This document shows positions 35,181 to 42,699 of a DNA stretch of 64,000 nt, piece by piece; positions within the stretch are counted from its first letter, which is position 1, and each line of letters starts with the position of its first letter. Source of the stretch: Natronospira bacteriovora (GTDB lineage Bacteria; Pseudomonadota; Gammaproteobacteria; Natronospirales; Natronospiraceae); the NCBI RefSeq assembly GCF_030848495.1, contig NZ_JAVDDT010000008.1:130249-194248 (forward strand), given 5' to 3'. The notes under the pieces were generated by a model, which worked only from the letters and a program-made list of their open reading frames with translations, had not been told where the DNA came from and ran no database searches. A program made the translations under genes and the position numbers.

Positions 35181-35753
35181 ATGGGCAGCCTTGCGACCCC
35201 CCTGTCCTTTCTCGTCAACACCCTGCTCAGCCTCTACACCCTCGCGGTGATGCTGCGCTTCCTGCTGCAGAAACTGGGGGCTGACTATTACAATCCCCTG
35301 ACCCAATTGGTCATCCGGGCCACCGATCCGGTCCTGCGCCCGATGCACAAGGTGATGCCGGCCTGGCGGGGCTTTGATCTGGCAGCCGTGGTACTGATGC
35401 TGATCCTGCAGGCAATCAACGTGGTGCTTCTGGCCCTGATCCAGGGTGTGGGCATGCTGGATCCCTTCCAGATCCCCTTCTTCGCCGCCATCAAGCTCAT
35501 CACCCTGTTCATCATGCTCTACATTTTCACCATTCTGGTGCAGGTGGTGATCAGCTGGCTGAGCCCCGGCAACCCCAACCCGGTGCTGGGGGCGCTGTGG
35601 ACAATCAACCGCCCGGTACTGGATCCGGTGCGGCGGGCGATGCCCAACCTGGGCGGCATCGATATTTCGCCCATGCTGGTTCTGATCGGACTGTTCTTTC
35701 TCAATCTGCTGGTCCAGCAACTGTTCCTGCCGACCTTTCTGCTGCGCCTGTAA
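35181..35753 (+). CDS. YggT family membrane protein
   Basis: Inner-membrane protein of 190 residues made of two YGGT repeats, each with two hydrophobic helices. Repeat signatures: LLRFLLQKLGADYYNPLTQL / VIRATDPVLRPMHKVMPAWR in the first half and QVVISWLSPGNPNPVLGALW / TINRPVLDPVRRAMPNLGGI in the second. It is 12 bases after proC and therefore probably co-expressed. Function is not settled; E. coli YggT has been linked to osmotic/ion stress. Confidence 0.93.
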   Translation: MGSLATPLSFLVNTLLSLYTLAVMLRFLLQKLGADYYNPLTQLVIRATDPVLRPMHKVMPAWRGFDLAAVVLMLILQAINVVLLALIQGVGMLDPFQIPFFAAIKLITLFIMLYIFTILVQVVISWLSPGNPNPVLGALWTINRPVLDPVRRAMPNLGGIDISPMLVLIGLFFLNLLVQQLFLPTFLLRL

Positions 35754-35846
35754 GCATGACGCCGGCCTGCTATTCTGATTGAGAGAGCGCCTGCCATGTG
35801 GCCCTTGCCCGTGGCAGGCCGGCCATCCAGCCAGGAGGTTGCCACC

Positions 35847-36284
35847 ATGTCCAAGCGAGCAGTATCGATGCTCTCCTTCCTTGCCCTGATGTTCTACGCC
35901 GCGACCGCCCTGTCGGTGGAACAGCAACGGGAAACGGAGAACCACATCATCTATTTCAACGTGCTTCCCACCAGTGCCCTGCCGGAAGCCATGGCCCGAG
36001 CCTATGGCATCACTCGAAGTGAAACGCGGGTACTGCTCAACGTCACCGTACACCGCACGAGCGAGGACAATCCTGGACCGGTGCGCGCCCGGATCGAGGC
36101 CCAGGCCGTCAATCTGACCGGGCAGCTCAAGCGTTTCCGCTTGCGGGAATTGTCCGAGGACGATGCCATTTACTACATCGGCGACATTGGCATCAGTAGC
36201 GGCGAGAATCTGAATTTCGAGATCCGCGTCACCCCCGAAGGCAGTGACGCCGAAGAGGTGATCCAGTTCCGCAGGGCCTTCTGA
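35847..36284 (+). CDS. DUF4426 family exported protein
   Basis: Periplasmic protein of 145 residues with a signal peptide (about 1-23, MSKRAVSMLSFLALMFYAAT). Mature part contains ENHIIYFNVLPTSALPEAMA and TRSETRVLLNVTVHR, typical of DUF4426 proteins that lie after yggT in Pseudomonas and relatives. Start ATG 35847 has AGGAGG 8 bases upstream. In Pseudomonas metX and metW sit next to this gene; they are absent here. Function unknown. Confidence 0.9.
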   Translation: MSKRAVSMLSFLALMFYAATALSVEQQRETENHIIYFNVLPTSALPEAMARAYGITRSETRVLLNVTVHRTSEDNPGPVRARIEAQAVNLTGQLKRFRLRELSEDDAIYYIGDIGISSGENLNFEIRVTPEGSDAEEVIQFRRAF

Positions 36285-36390
36285 TGACGCCCGTTCGGGG
36301 ACTGTGGTATTTTGCAATTACCCATTCGGAACCGGGTCTGATTCGTCCCGGGAACCCGTGTCCCATTAGCGAATTGAAAGGAGCCTCTTG

Positions 36391-36735
36391 ATGGCAACGC
36401 GCAAGAAGAAGAAAACCGCAGCCAAGGCGGCCGAGAAACCGCCGACAAAAGCCCAGCTGATGTCCCGCATTGCCACCGACACCGGGCTGACACGCAAGGA
36501 TGTGGAAGCGGTTTTCGAATCCCTCAACGCCGAGATCAAGCGCAACGTGGGTCGCCGTGGCCCCGGTTACTTCAACCTGCCGGGCCTGCTCAAGATCAAG
36601 ACCGTCAAGAAGCCGGCCACCAAGTCGCGCAAGGGCATCAACCCCTTCACCGGCGAGGAGATCACCATCAAGGCCAAACCGGCCCGCAAGGCGGTCAAGG
36701 TCAGCCCCCTCAAGGGTCTGAAAGAAATGATCTGA
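36391..36735 (+). CDS. HU/IHF-family DNA-binding protein with Lys/Ala-rich N-terminal extension
   Basis: Small basic nucleoid-type protein of 114 residues. After a Lys/Ala-rich N-terminus (ATRKKKKTAAKAAEKP) comes an HU-like fold: KAQLMSRIATDTGLTRKDVE, then GYFNLPGLLKIKTVKKPATK and RKGINPFTGEEITIKAKPAR, the last being the DNA-intercalating beta-arm signature in the RKGxNPxTGE form. The extension and length differ from canonical 90-residue HU. GGAG lies 10 bases upstream of the ATG. A strong terminator follows. A single-gene transcript is likely. Confidence 0.9.
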   Translation: MATRKKKKTAAKAAEKPPTKAQLMSRIATDTGLTRKDVEAVFESLNAEIKRNVGRRGPGYFNLPGLLKIKTVKKPATKSRKGINPFTGEEITIKAKPARKAVKVSPLKGLKEMI

Positions 36736-36757
36736 TCGTTCCCAGAGGGGAGAAAAA

Positions 36758-36790
36758 CCGAAAACCCGGCCTGAGGCCGGGTTTTCTTTT
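36758..36790 (+). terminator. Rho-independent terminator after the HU-like gene
   Basis: AAAACCCGGCCTGAGGCCGG followed by GTTTTCTTTT is a GC-rich hairpin with T-run. It also serves the convergent hydrolase gene (A-run on the other side). Confidence 0.9.
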
Positions 36791-36807
36791 GGCGCAATGA
36801 CCTCAAC

Positions 36808-37449
36808 TCAAGCCTGATCGGCCAGAAACTCGCGAATGGTGCGATGCAGAGGCGTCAGCTTTCCGTGAAAAAAATGCCCGACGCCCGGGAAGCGTTTCAC
36901 CGTCGGCGCCGGATCATGGCTGTTGATCCAGCGGAAAACACCGTCGGCTTCCACCACTTCATCCGCCTCACCCTGCACCACCAGCCAGGGGCAATCCGGA
37001 CGGGCGGGTTTTGCCTCACCGAAACGCTGCACCGGTGGTGCAATGCTGATCAGGCAGTCCGGGTTTGCCTTGCTGCTGGCTTGAATGGACACCTGAGCTC
37101 CGAAGGAGAAACCACCCAGCCAGAGGGGCAGGCCCGGATACCGTGCACGCAGAAAGGCAATGGCGGCCAGCGCGTCTTCCGTCTCGCCTATGGCGCGATC
37201 GAATTCACCCTCGCTCCTGCCGACGCCACGGAAATTGAAGCGCAGCGTGACCGCCCCCGCGTCCCGGAAAGCACGCGCCAGTGTATGCACGACCTTGTTG
37301 TGCATCGTGCCCTCATGCTGCGGATGGGGGTGGCAGGCAACGGCAATGGCTACGGGAGGATCGGCGGGGTGTTCCAGAATGCCTTCGAGCTGCCCCGCCG
37401 GGCCTTCGATCATGATCCGCTCACTGTTTCCGCTGCCCGTTGCCATCAT
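36808..37449 (-). CDS. Alpha/beta hydrolase of the COG2945 type
   Basis: Cytosolic serine hydrolase of 213 residues with unknown substrate. Typical features: AVACHPHPQHEGTMHNKVVH, TLRFNFRGVGRSEGEFDRAI, ETEDALAAIAFLRARYP, nucleophile elbow GGFSFGAQVS and late catalytic His in GVGHFFHGKL. The HPHP and NFRGVG motifs are specific for this COG. I start at ATG 37449 with an AGGGAG upstream; a longer frame is not conserved. Divergent from the PEBP gene. Confidence 0.88.
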   Translation of the reverse strand: MMATGSGNSERIMIEGPAGQLEGILEHPADPPVAIAVACHPHPQHEGTMHNKVVHTLARAFRDAGAVTLRFNFRGVGRSEGEFDRAIGETEDALAAIAFLRARYPGLPLWLGGFSFGAQVSIQASSKANPDCLISIAPPVQRFGEAKPARPDCPWLVVQGEADEVVEADGVFRWINSHDPAPTVKRFPGVGHFFHGKLTPLHRTIREFLADQA

Positions 37450-37550
37450 CGATATCTCCCTGCCAAGATTGGGGGCGCATTGTAACCTGCCTCCATCAGG
37501 GCAGACAGCGACCCGAGGGCCAGCGCCCTCACTCGAGCAAGGAGACTGCC

Positions 37551-38195
37551 ATGAAGCTTGAGATTCCCGGAATCGTCGATGACCAGGCCATCCCCGAGCG
37601 CTTCTGCTTTGGTATCCCGGCCAGTGATGGCCCCATGCAGCTGGGCGAGAATCGGAACCCCGCCATCCATTGGTCGGATCTGCCAGAAGGTACGCGCTCA
37701 CTGGTGCTGATCTGTGTGGATCCGGATGTGCCCAGCGTCGCGGATGACGTGAACCAGGAAGGGAAAAGCATTGCGAAGGACCTGCCCCGGGTGGACTTCT
37801 ATCACTGGCTGATGGTGGACATCGATCCCGGCCTGGGCGAAATCCGCGAAGGCAGTTGCAGCGAAGGCGTTACGGCCGGCGGCAAGGACTCGCCCCCGGG
37901 CCCGACCGGCAGCCGGCAAGGCCTGAATGACTATACGGGCTTCATGGCGGGCAACCCCGACATGGAAGGACAATACTTCGGTTATGACGGACCCTGCCCA
38001 CCCTGGAATGACGAGCGACCGCACCGCTATCGCTTTCGCCTGATTGCCACCTCACTGCCGCGTCTGAACGTGGACGATGCCTTCCGCGGGCCGGATGTGG
38101 AAGCGGCCATCAAGGGTCACGTACTGGGAGAAGCCAGCATCACTGGCTGGTACAGCCTGAATCCGGCCGTCAGCGATCCGCCGGCCGGTGACTGA
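37551..38195 (+). CDS. YbhB/YbcL-type phosphatidylethanolamine-binding (PEBP) family protein
   Basis: Cytosolic PEBP/Raf-kinase-inhibitor-like protein of 214 residues. Conserved stretches: ENRNPAIHWSDLPEGTRSL, LICVDPDVP, DFYHWLMVDI, YFGYDGPCPPWNDERPHRY and EASITGWYSLNP, including the Asp-Pro-Asp and His ligand pocket. Start has AGGAG 6 bases upstream. Bacterial members have no firmly assigned function. Confidence 0.9.
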   Translation: MKLEIPGIVDDQAIPERFCFGIPASDGPMQLGENRNPAIHWSDLPEGTRSLVLICVDPDVPSVADDVNQEGKSIAKDLPRVDFYHWLMVDIDPGLGEIREGSCSEGVTAGGKDSPPGPTGSRQGLNDYTGFMAGNPDMEGQYFGYDGPCPPWNDERPHRYRFRLIATSLPRLNVDDAFRGPDVEAAIKGHVLGEASITGWYSLNPAVSDPPAGD

Positions 38196-38227
38196 AGAAA
38201 ACCGGTATCCGGTCGCGCCGGATTCAC

Positions 38228-38710
38228 TCAATCCTGCAAGCGGCTCGCTGGCACGGTGAACTCGACCACTTCGGTTCGCCGGACACCGTCGGTTTCAGTC
38301 GGCCTGACCTGACCGGTGTAATCCCGCGCCTGAACCTGCTCCCGGGCCCGGTCCTCATAAATGCCAGAGGGCTGGGCCCCTACCACTTCCACGTTCTCGA
38401 CTGTCCCATCGGGGAATACGGTGTATTCCACCTGCACGAAGCCGGAAACCTGGCGTTCCGGCACGCTGACCGGTGGCGGGGCTTCACGTTCGCGGGGCCC
38501 CTCGCGCACGAAATCACGCTGGGTCTCGCGACGACGCTCCTCGGCACCAGGCACATCCATGACACTGGTCAGATTTACCCGCTCGATGAAAGCCGCCGTA
38601 CTCTCACCCTGGCTTTCGGGGTCGTAAAACCAGCGCACACCCAGCGACGCCATCATGAATACCAGGACCGAAGCGATCAGCGCGCAGACGAAAAGACGAA
38701 CCAGAAGCAT
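38228..38710 (-). CDS. TonB-like C-terminal domain protein, membrane anchored
   Basis: A 160-residue protein with one N-terminal TM (about residues 5-27), a short charged linker rich in Arg/Glu, and a TonB_C-like beta domain: GFVQVEYTVFPDGTVENVEV, VGAQPSGIYEDRAREQVQAR and RRTEVVEFTVPASRL. It is smaller than the usual TonB and lacks the Pro-rich spacer, so it may be a TonB-domain protein of other function. Convergent with the PEBP gene; no exbBD nearby. Confidence 0.78.
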   Translation of the reverse strand: MLLVRLFVCALIASVLVFMMASLGVRWFYDPESQGESTAAFIERVNLTSVMDVPGAEERRRETQRDFVREGPREREAPPPVSVPERQVSGFVQVEYTVFPDGTVENVEVVGAQPSGIYEDRAREQVQARDYTGQVRPTETDGVRRTEVVEFTVPASRLQD

Positions 38711-38847
38711 GCGGGGAAACCTCTAATGAAACGAATAGTGCAGACCTGTCATTATAGCAGCGGCCAGCGCTGAGCCCCATCGACGGAAATCCAACGCCAC
38801 CCCATTGAGACCGTCGGGTGGCGCCCCGGTTCAGTTCCGGACCGGCC

Positions 38848-40128
38848 TCATTCGTGACGGTAGACCCGTCCGTCCTTCATCACGAAGTTCACCTTGAGCA
38901 TCTGACCGATATCCTCGAGGGGATTGTCAGGAACACCCACCAGGTCGGCGCGCTTGCCGACGGCCACCGTGCCCAGATCATCGGCGATGCCCATCATCTC
39001 GGCCGCCACCCTTGTGGCGGACTGGATCGCGGCCATGGGCGGCATGCCCGCTTCCACCATGTAGATGAACTCCCTTGCATTGTCACCATGGGGGGAAACA
39101 CCGCTGTCAGTGCCGAAGGCGATCCGCACCCCGGCCTCGTAAGCACGGGCAAATGTGTCCTGGATCAGGGGCCCGATTTCCGCGGCCTTCTCCCGCACCC
39201 GGGGCGGAAAGAAATCCTCGTCTTCGGCCATCTCGGCCACGAATCGACCGGCGGAAATGGTCGGCACGTAATAGGTTCCGTGACGGCGCATGAGGCGGAT
39301 GATCTCCCGATCCATGTACGTCCCGTGTTCGATGGAGCGCACGCCGGCACGAATGGCCCGTTTCATTCCCTCGCCGCCATGGGCGTGTGCGGCCACATGG
39401 AAACCATAATCCCTTGCGGTCTCGACGATGGCTTTCAGCTCTTCCTCGGTGAACTGCGGATTCTCGCCGCTGTCGGCAAGACTCAGCACCCCACCGGTGG
39501 CCGTGATCTTGATGAGGTCGGCACCCTCCTTGTAACGATGCCTGACACCGGCGGCCGCCTCGGCAGGCCCGTTGATCACCCCGTGGCGGGGGCCCGGATC
39601 GCCCTGAATGTGATCGGCCCAGGCGTTGGTCGGATCGGCATGCCCGCCGGTAGTGGCCAGCGACTTGCCGGCGGCATGGATGCGCGGCCCCTTCACGTGA
39701 CCGGCGCGAATGGCATCCCTGAGGGCGATGGACAGGCCATGGCTGTCGCCCAGTTCCCGCACCGTAGTGAAACCGGCCATGAGGGTTCGTTCGGCGAAAG
39801 GCACCATGCGAAACGCCACGTCACCGGGGTTTTCGGTGAAGCGGCGGATATAGGAGCCGGGTGCCAGCTCGGACGAGAGATGGGTGTGGGTGTCAATCAG
39901 GCCCGGCATGAGCGTTCTGTCCCGCAGGTCCAGGTAATCGGCCCCCTCGGGAACCGACTGGTAACCGGACTCGACCGCCGAGAAGCGACCCTCCTCGATC
40001 ACCAGCGTCACCCCGCTGCGGAGACGATCCGACTGGCCGTCAATCAGCTGGCCGACATGAACGTAGAGTGGATCGGCCTGAAGGGGGGTGACAAGGAAGC
40101 AGAACAGGAGGGCAAGGCACTTTCGCAT
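38848..40128 (-). CDS. Secreted metal-dependent amidohydrolase (imidazolonepropionase-like / Xaa-Pro dipeptidase-like)
   Basis: Periplasmic TIM-barrel hydrolase of 426 residues with a signal peptide ([18 protein letters not shown]). Metal ligands: [11 protein letters not shown], Lys in [14 protein letters not shown] (bridging carbamylated Lys candidate), His in HVAAHAHGG and IEHGTYMD, and Asp in [15 protein letters not shown]. This is the subfamily that includes secreted Xaa-Pro dipeptidases and organophosphate-type hydrolases; substrate not predictable. Stand-alone gene upstream of DoxX. Two further, unrelated amidohydrolases lie at 54-57 kb. Confidence 0.9.
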   Translation of the reverse strand: MRKCLALLFCFLVTPLQADPLYVHVGQLIDGQSDRLRSGVTLVIEEGRFSAVESGYQSVPEGADYLDLRDRTLMPGLIDTHTHLSSELAPGSYIRRFTENPGDVAFRMVPFAERTLMAGFTTVRELGDSHGLSIALRDAIRAGHVKGPRIHAAGKSLATTGGHADPTNAWADHIQGDPGPRHGVINGPAEAAAGVRHRYKEGADLIKITATGGVLSLADSGENPQFTEEELKAIVETARDYGFHVAAHAHGGEGMKRAIRAGVRSIEHGTYMDREIIRLMRRHGTYYVPTISAGRFVAEMAEDEDFFPPRVREKAAEIGPLIQDTFARAYEAGVRIAFGTDSGVSPHGDNAREFIYMVEAGMPPMAAIQSATRVAAEMMGIADDLGTVAVGKRADLVGVPDNPLEDIGQMLKVNFVMKDGRVYRHE

Positions 40129-40177
40129 GGTTCATCTCCTGGATGGGATGAGCGGTGAAGAGGCAGTCTGACACAGA

Positions 40178-40208
40178 CAGGGCCCCGCTTCGAAACCGGG
40201 GCCCTGCC
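40178..40208 (-). terminator. GC-rich hairpin after the DoxX gene
   Basis: CAGGGCCCCG (40179-40188) and CGGGGCCCTG (40197-40206) form a 10-bp stem. It has no clear T-run, so termination is likely but imperfect. Confidence 0.55.
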
Positions 40209-40234
40209 ATAAACGGGTGCGCTCTTGGGGTCGC

Positions 40235-40747
40235 TTACCAGAACCAGCGACCACCGGGCCAACGGCGATAAAGGTATTCGTCGAAACCGAAGACCCGCCC
40301 GGCGGCGCTGGCTGCCAGCACGAAGAAAATCATGGCCCAGATGGCGTCATAGTTGGCGGCAGACCAGAAATCGATGCCCTTGGCGAAGTGGAAGCTCAGC
40401 AGCAGCACGACACCACAGGTGGCGGCGGCACGGGAGGCGACACCGAAGATCAGGGCAAGGCCGATGAACAGCTCACCCCAGGCCACCAGAAAAGAGAACA
40501 GGGCGGGCACCGCCAGTACGACGTTCTCGAGAAACCAGGCGTACCAGCCGGGCGCACCCAGACGACTGTCGTCGCCCGGAAAGCCGGCCACGCTAGCTTC
40601 CACGAACCCCCGCGCGGAGAACTCCGATGTCACCTTCCGCCAGCCCGGAAAGAGAAACATGATCCCGGTAAAAATTCTGAGAAGGGCGATCGGCCAGCCG
40701 GCCAGTCGCGCATAGGCCTGCTCTTTCAGGGTGTCGATGATGGGCAT
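40235..40747 (-). CDS. DoxX family membrane protein
   Basis: Inner-membrane protein of 170 residues with four hydrophobic helices. Family features: LLRIFTGIMFLFPGWRKV in helix 1, LGAPGWYAWFLENVV, FSFLVAWGELFIGLALIFGV and NYDAIWAMIFFVLAAS. DoxX proteins are linked to quinol/thiosulfate oxidation or redox homeostasis; the exact role here is unknown. Start ATG 40747 with AGGAGCAGGA upstream. Divergent from the dihaem cytochrome gene (280-base gap). Confidence 0.88.
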   Translation of the reverse strand: MPIIDTLKEQAYARLAGWPIALLRIFTGIMFLFPGWRKVTSEFSARGFVEASVAGFPGDDSRLGAPGWYAWFLENVVLAVPALFSFLVAWGELFIGLALIFGVASRAAATCGVVLLLSFHFAKGIDFWSAANYDAIWAMIFFVLAASAAGRVFGFDEYLYRRWPGGRWFW

Positions 40748-41027
40748 TTCCTGCTCCTGGGCTGAGTGGTATGGCAGATCGGGCACTGGCGCCAGCGTGT
40801 GGTCGGCCGGGTGCCCGTCCAATCCGGATTAAGTGTAGAAGCTGAATCCGGCTCTGCCACAACCGGCGCCGGATGCCTCCCCCCACGTCGACACGGCGCC
40901 GGAAAGGGGCGGCAATCGCCGGCGGAATCTGATACATTTACGCCTTTTCACGCCCGGCGCGAGGATTATTCCCATTCCGGCGGCGGGCGAAGATCCCGAG
41001 TCCTCCGAATAGCTGGAGATCTGAACG

Positions 41028-41666
41028 ATGCGTATTGCAGTGGTGACCCTGGCCCTGGTGGCCGCCATGACGGCCTCTGAACTCCGTGCGGAAGGTGATG
41101 TGAACGAAGGCCGGACCCTGTCCGACACCTGCGTTGGTTGCCACGGCGTGGACGGCTACACCAATGCCTACCCCACCTACAAGGTACCGATGATCGCCGG
41201 TCAGCATGCGGCCTTTATCGTTTATGCCCTTGAAGCCTACCGTGACGGTGAGCGCGAACACCCCACCATGGCGGGACAGGCCCGTGGCCTGAGTGACCAG
41301 GAATTCCAGGACATCGCGGCCTTCCTCGCCAGCGAACAGGCGGAAGAGATGCGCGCCTATCCCCGGGCCCGGGCAACCGGCAATATCCGCCGGGGCGAGG
41401 AAGTGGCCGGTGACCGAGGGTGCGCTGCCTGCCACGGAAGCGATGGCAACAGCCCGGAAGGCATGCAGCCGCCCAGCCCCATTCTGGCCGGACAGTATGC
41501 CGATTACCTCTATCAGTCGCTGCGCCAGTACAAGGACGGAACCCGAACCAGCGCGGTCATGGCCGGCCAGGTTCAGAACCTCAGTGACCGCGACATGCGG
41601 GATCTGGCCGCGTTCTACGCCAGCCAGCCCGGACCGCTCCGCGTGATGGAACAGTACCGCCGCTGA
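41028..41666 (+). CDS. Dihaem cytochrome c (c4-like)
   Basis: Periplasmic electron carrier of 212 residues, signal peptide about 1-21 (MRIAVVTLALVAAMTASELR). Two c-type haem sites in two similar halves: CVGCHGVDG near residue 36 and CAACHGSDG near 133, each with a distal Met (PTMAGQARGLSDQEFQDI; SAVMAGQVQNLSDRDMRDLA). Class I tandem arrangement as in cytochrome c4, which feeds terminal oxidases. Followed by a GC-rich hairpin and the riboswitch promoter. Confidence 0.93.
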   Translation: MRIAVVTLALVAAMTASELRAEGDVNEGRTLSDTCVGCHGVDGYTNAYPTYKVPMIAGQHAAFIVYALEAYRDGEREHPTMAGQARGLSDQEFQDIAAFLASEQAEEMRAYPRARATGNIRRGEEVAGDRGCAACHGSDGNSPEGMQPPSPILAGQYADYLYQSLRQYKDGTRTSAVMAGQVQNLSDRDMRDLAAFYASQPGPLRVMEQYRR

Positions 41667-41675
41667 TCGGGATTA

Positions 41676-41712
41676 ATGGGCCGGCCACTCGCCAATGAGC
41701 GGGCCGGCCCTT
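41676..41712 (+). terminator. GC-rich hairpin after the cytochrome gene
   Basis: GGGCCGGCC (41679-41687) and GGGCCGGCCC (41701-41710) can pair around a 13-base loop. It is followed directly by the -35 hexamer of the riboswitch promoter. The T-run is weak. Confidence 0.55.
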
Positions 41713-41740
41713 GAATCCGCCGATGGCGGAGGCGTATACT
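41711..41740 (+). promoter_or_regulatory. Sigma-70 type promoter for the riboswitch transcript
   Basis: TTGAAT (41711-41716), 18 bases, TATACT (41735-41740). Predicted start near 41747, about 15 bases before the aptamer. This separates the riboswitch from the upstream cytochrome gene. Confidence 0.6.
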
Positions 41741-41762
41741 CGCGCCCACGATCAAGCAACAC

Positions 41763-41856
41763 CTTGCACGAAAAGGGTAAACCCGCCGAAAGGCGGGGGC
41801 GCAAAATCACCGGTCTAAGGGGCACAGGCCCTACGATGGCGGGATTGCCGAAAGCA
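41763..41856 (+). ncRNA. Cyclic-di-GMP-I (GEMM-I) riboswitch aptamer
   Basis: The RNA binds cyclic di-GMP (or a relative such as cGAMP). Landmarks in order: P1 5' strand CTTGC (41763-41767) pairing with GCAAG (41853-41857); GGGTAAACCCGCC, a GAAA tetraloop, then GGCGGGGGCGCAAA; CCGGTCTAAGG; a variable stem GGGGCACAGGCCC; and ATGGCGGGATTGCCGAAAGC. These match the conserved GEMM-I core (GGGCAAACC, GAAA loop, GGGACGCAAAGCC, CCGGCCTAA, GCGGGGTTACCGATGG). I cannot tell from sequence whether it prefers c-di-GMP or cGAMP. Nothing convincing is encoded downstream on the same strand before a terminator. Confidence 0.88.
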
Positions 41857-41945
41857 AGTGCTTCTTTGCCGGACCCCCCCCTCCCATGGCAAAGAATGGA
41901 CTCCCCCCCACCCGTCATCGGGTCTGCGCCCCTTTTCTTTTTTTC
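41853..41945 (+). terminator. Expression platform: hairpins and intrinsic terminator after the riboswitch
   Basis: Just after the aptamer, CTTCTTTGCC (41860-41869) can pair with GGCAAAGAATG (41888-41898). Further on, ACCCGTCATCGGGT (41910-41923) is followed by TTTTCTTTTTTTC (41932-41944). The 3' strand of P1 (AAGCAAG) can alternatively pair with TGCTT (41858-41862), which would link ligand binding to the downstream hairpins. The transcript would end near 41944 unless read-through occurs. Confidence 0.6.
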
Positions 41946-41992
41946 TGCATGCCCCCAAGTCGGAGGCATGCTGTACCTCGCTTTTTTCGCGA

Positions 41993-42529
41993 TCAATCCA
42001 CCCGGCGAACGCGCAGGGTCTGGTTGCGATTACCGACCCGCATCACAAAACTACCCAATGAGCCGCGGCGAATGGTGACCTCCGTTCCGGCGGGAGCGGC
42101 CGCGAAAGTATGCCCCCCGGGTCGAACAAGCTCCCAGCGTTGACCGTTGGCCAGGGTCAGAATCTCGCCTCGCGGCCATTCACTGATCGGCTCCACCAGG
42201 CGTGTACGCATACGGTCATGTCGCCGAGCCAATGGATGCTCGTCCTGGAAACCAAAGGTGGCAAACTCGTCTTCTTCACTGCGCTGCCAGGCGGCGAGCA
42301 TGGCCTCGTCCGGCGCTGCTACCTCGCCGTCACCCAAGGCTCGAGTCAGGGCCAGGTTCAAGGCTTCCAGCTCTTGAGCATCCAAGCGATCCAGGCCCGC
42401 TGAACGAAACTCCTCGTCGCTCAGAAGCGCCTCCACGCTGACCGGGCCGGCAACCGTTGCTTGATTACCGGATGTGGCACAGGCCGCGAGAAGGCACAGC
42501 AAGGGCAGAACGGACAGCACTCGAATCAT
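41993..42529 (-). CDS. Lipoprotein of unknown function
   Basis: A 178-residue exported protein with a clear lipobox (LLCLLAACATSGNQ, Cys near residue 17). Mature part is helical and acidic at first (VEALLSDEEFRSAGLDRLDA), then a beta-rich C-terminal part (ILTLANGQRWELVRPGGHTF; TEVTIRRGSLGSFVMRVGNR). I do not recognise the family beyond the C-terminal pattern common in small Xanthomonadales-type envelope proteins. Its 3' end faces the riboswitch transcript, whose read-through would be antisense to it. Start ATG 42529 gives the lipobox. Confidence 0.82.
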   Translation of the reverse strand: MIRVLSVLPLLCLLAACATSGNQATVAGPVSVEALLSDEEFRSAGLDRLDAQELEALNLALTRALGDGEVAAPDEAMLAAWQRSEEDEFATFGFQDEHPLARRHDRMRTRLVEPISEWPRGEILTLANGQRWELVRPGGHTFAAAPAGTEVTIRRGSLGSFVMRVGNRNQTLRVRRVD

Positions 42530-42699
42530 GGCGCAACCTATTGATTTGGATGTAAGAAGGGAAAAATTACCCGGAGAAGCCGGAGCCACCCGGACAGTCC
42601 GGCATCAGCCCCCTATAATGGGCACCTTTTGCCATCGCCGCAAACCGTTGCCTTGGGAAGCGATGCACACGACTTCCTCAATTCAGGAGAGAGGGGCCA

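Noticed and set aside
36808..37701. Longer hydrolase starting at 37701
   Set aside because: The added 84 residues overlap the 5' part of the PEBP gene and show no conservation; ATG 37449 has a ribosome site.
41858..42143. Short plus-strand ORFs downstream of the riboswitch as its regulated gene
   Set aside because: They start in or at the terminator, lack ribosome sites, and their codons mirror the opposite lipoprotein gene; no recognisable product.
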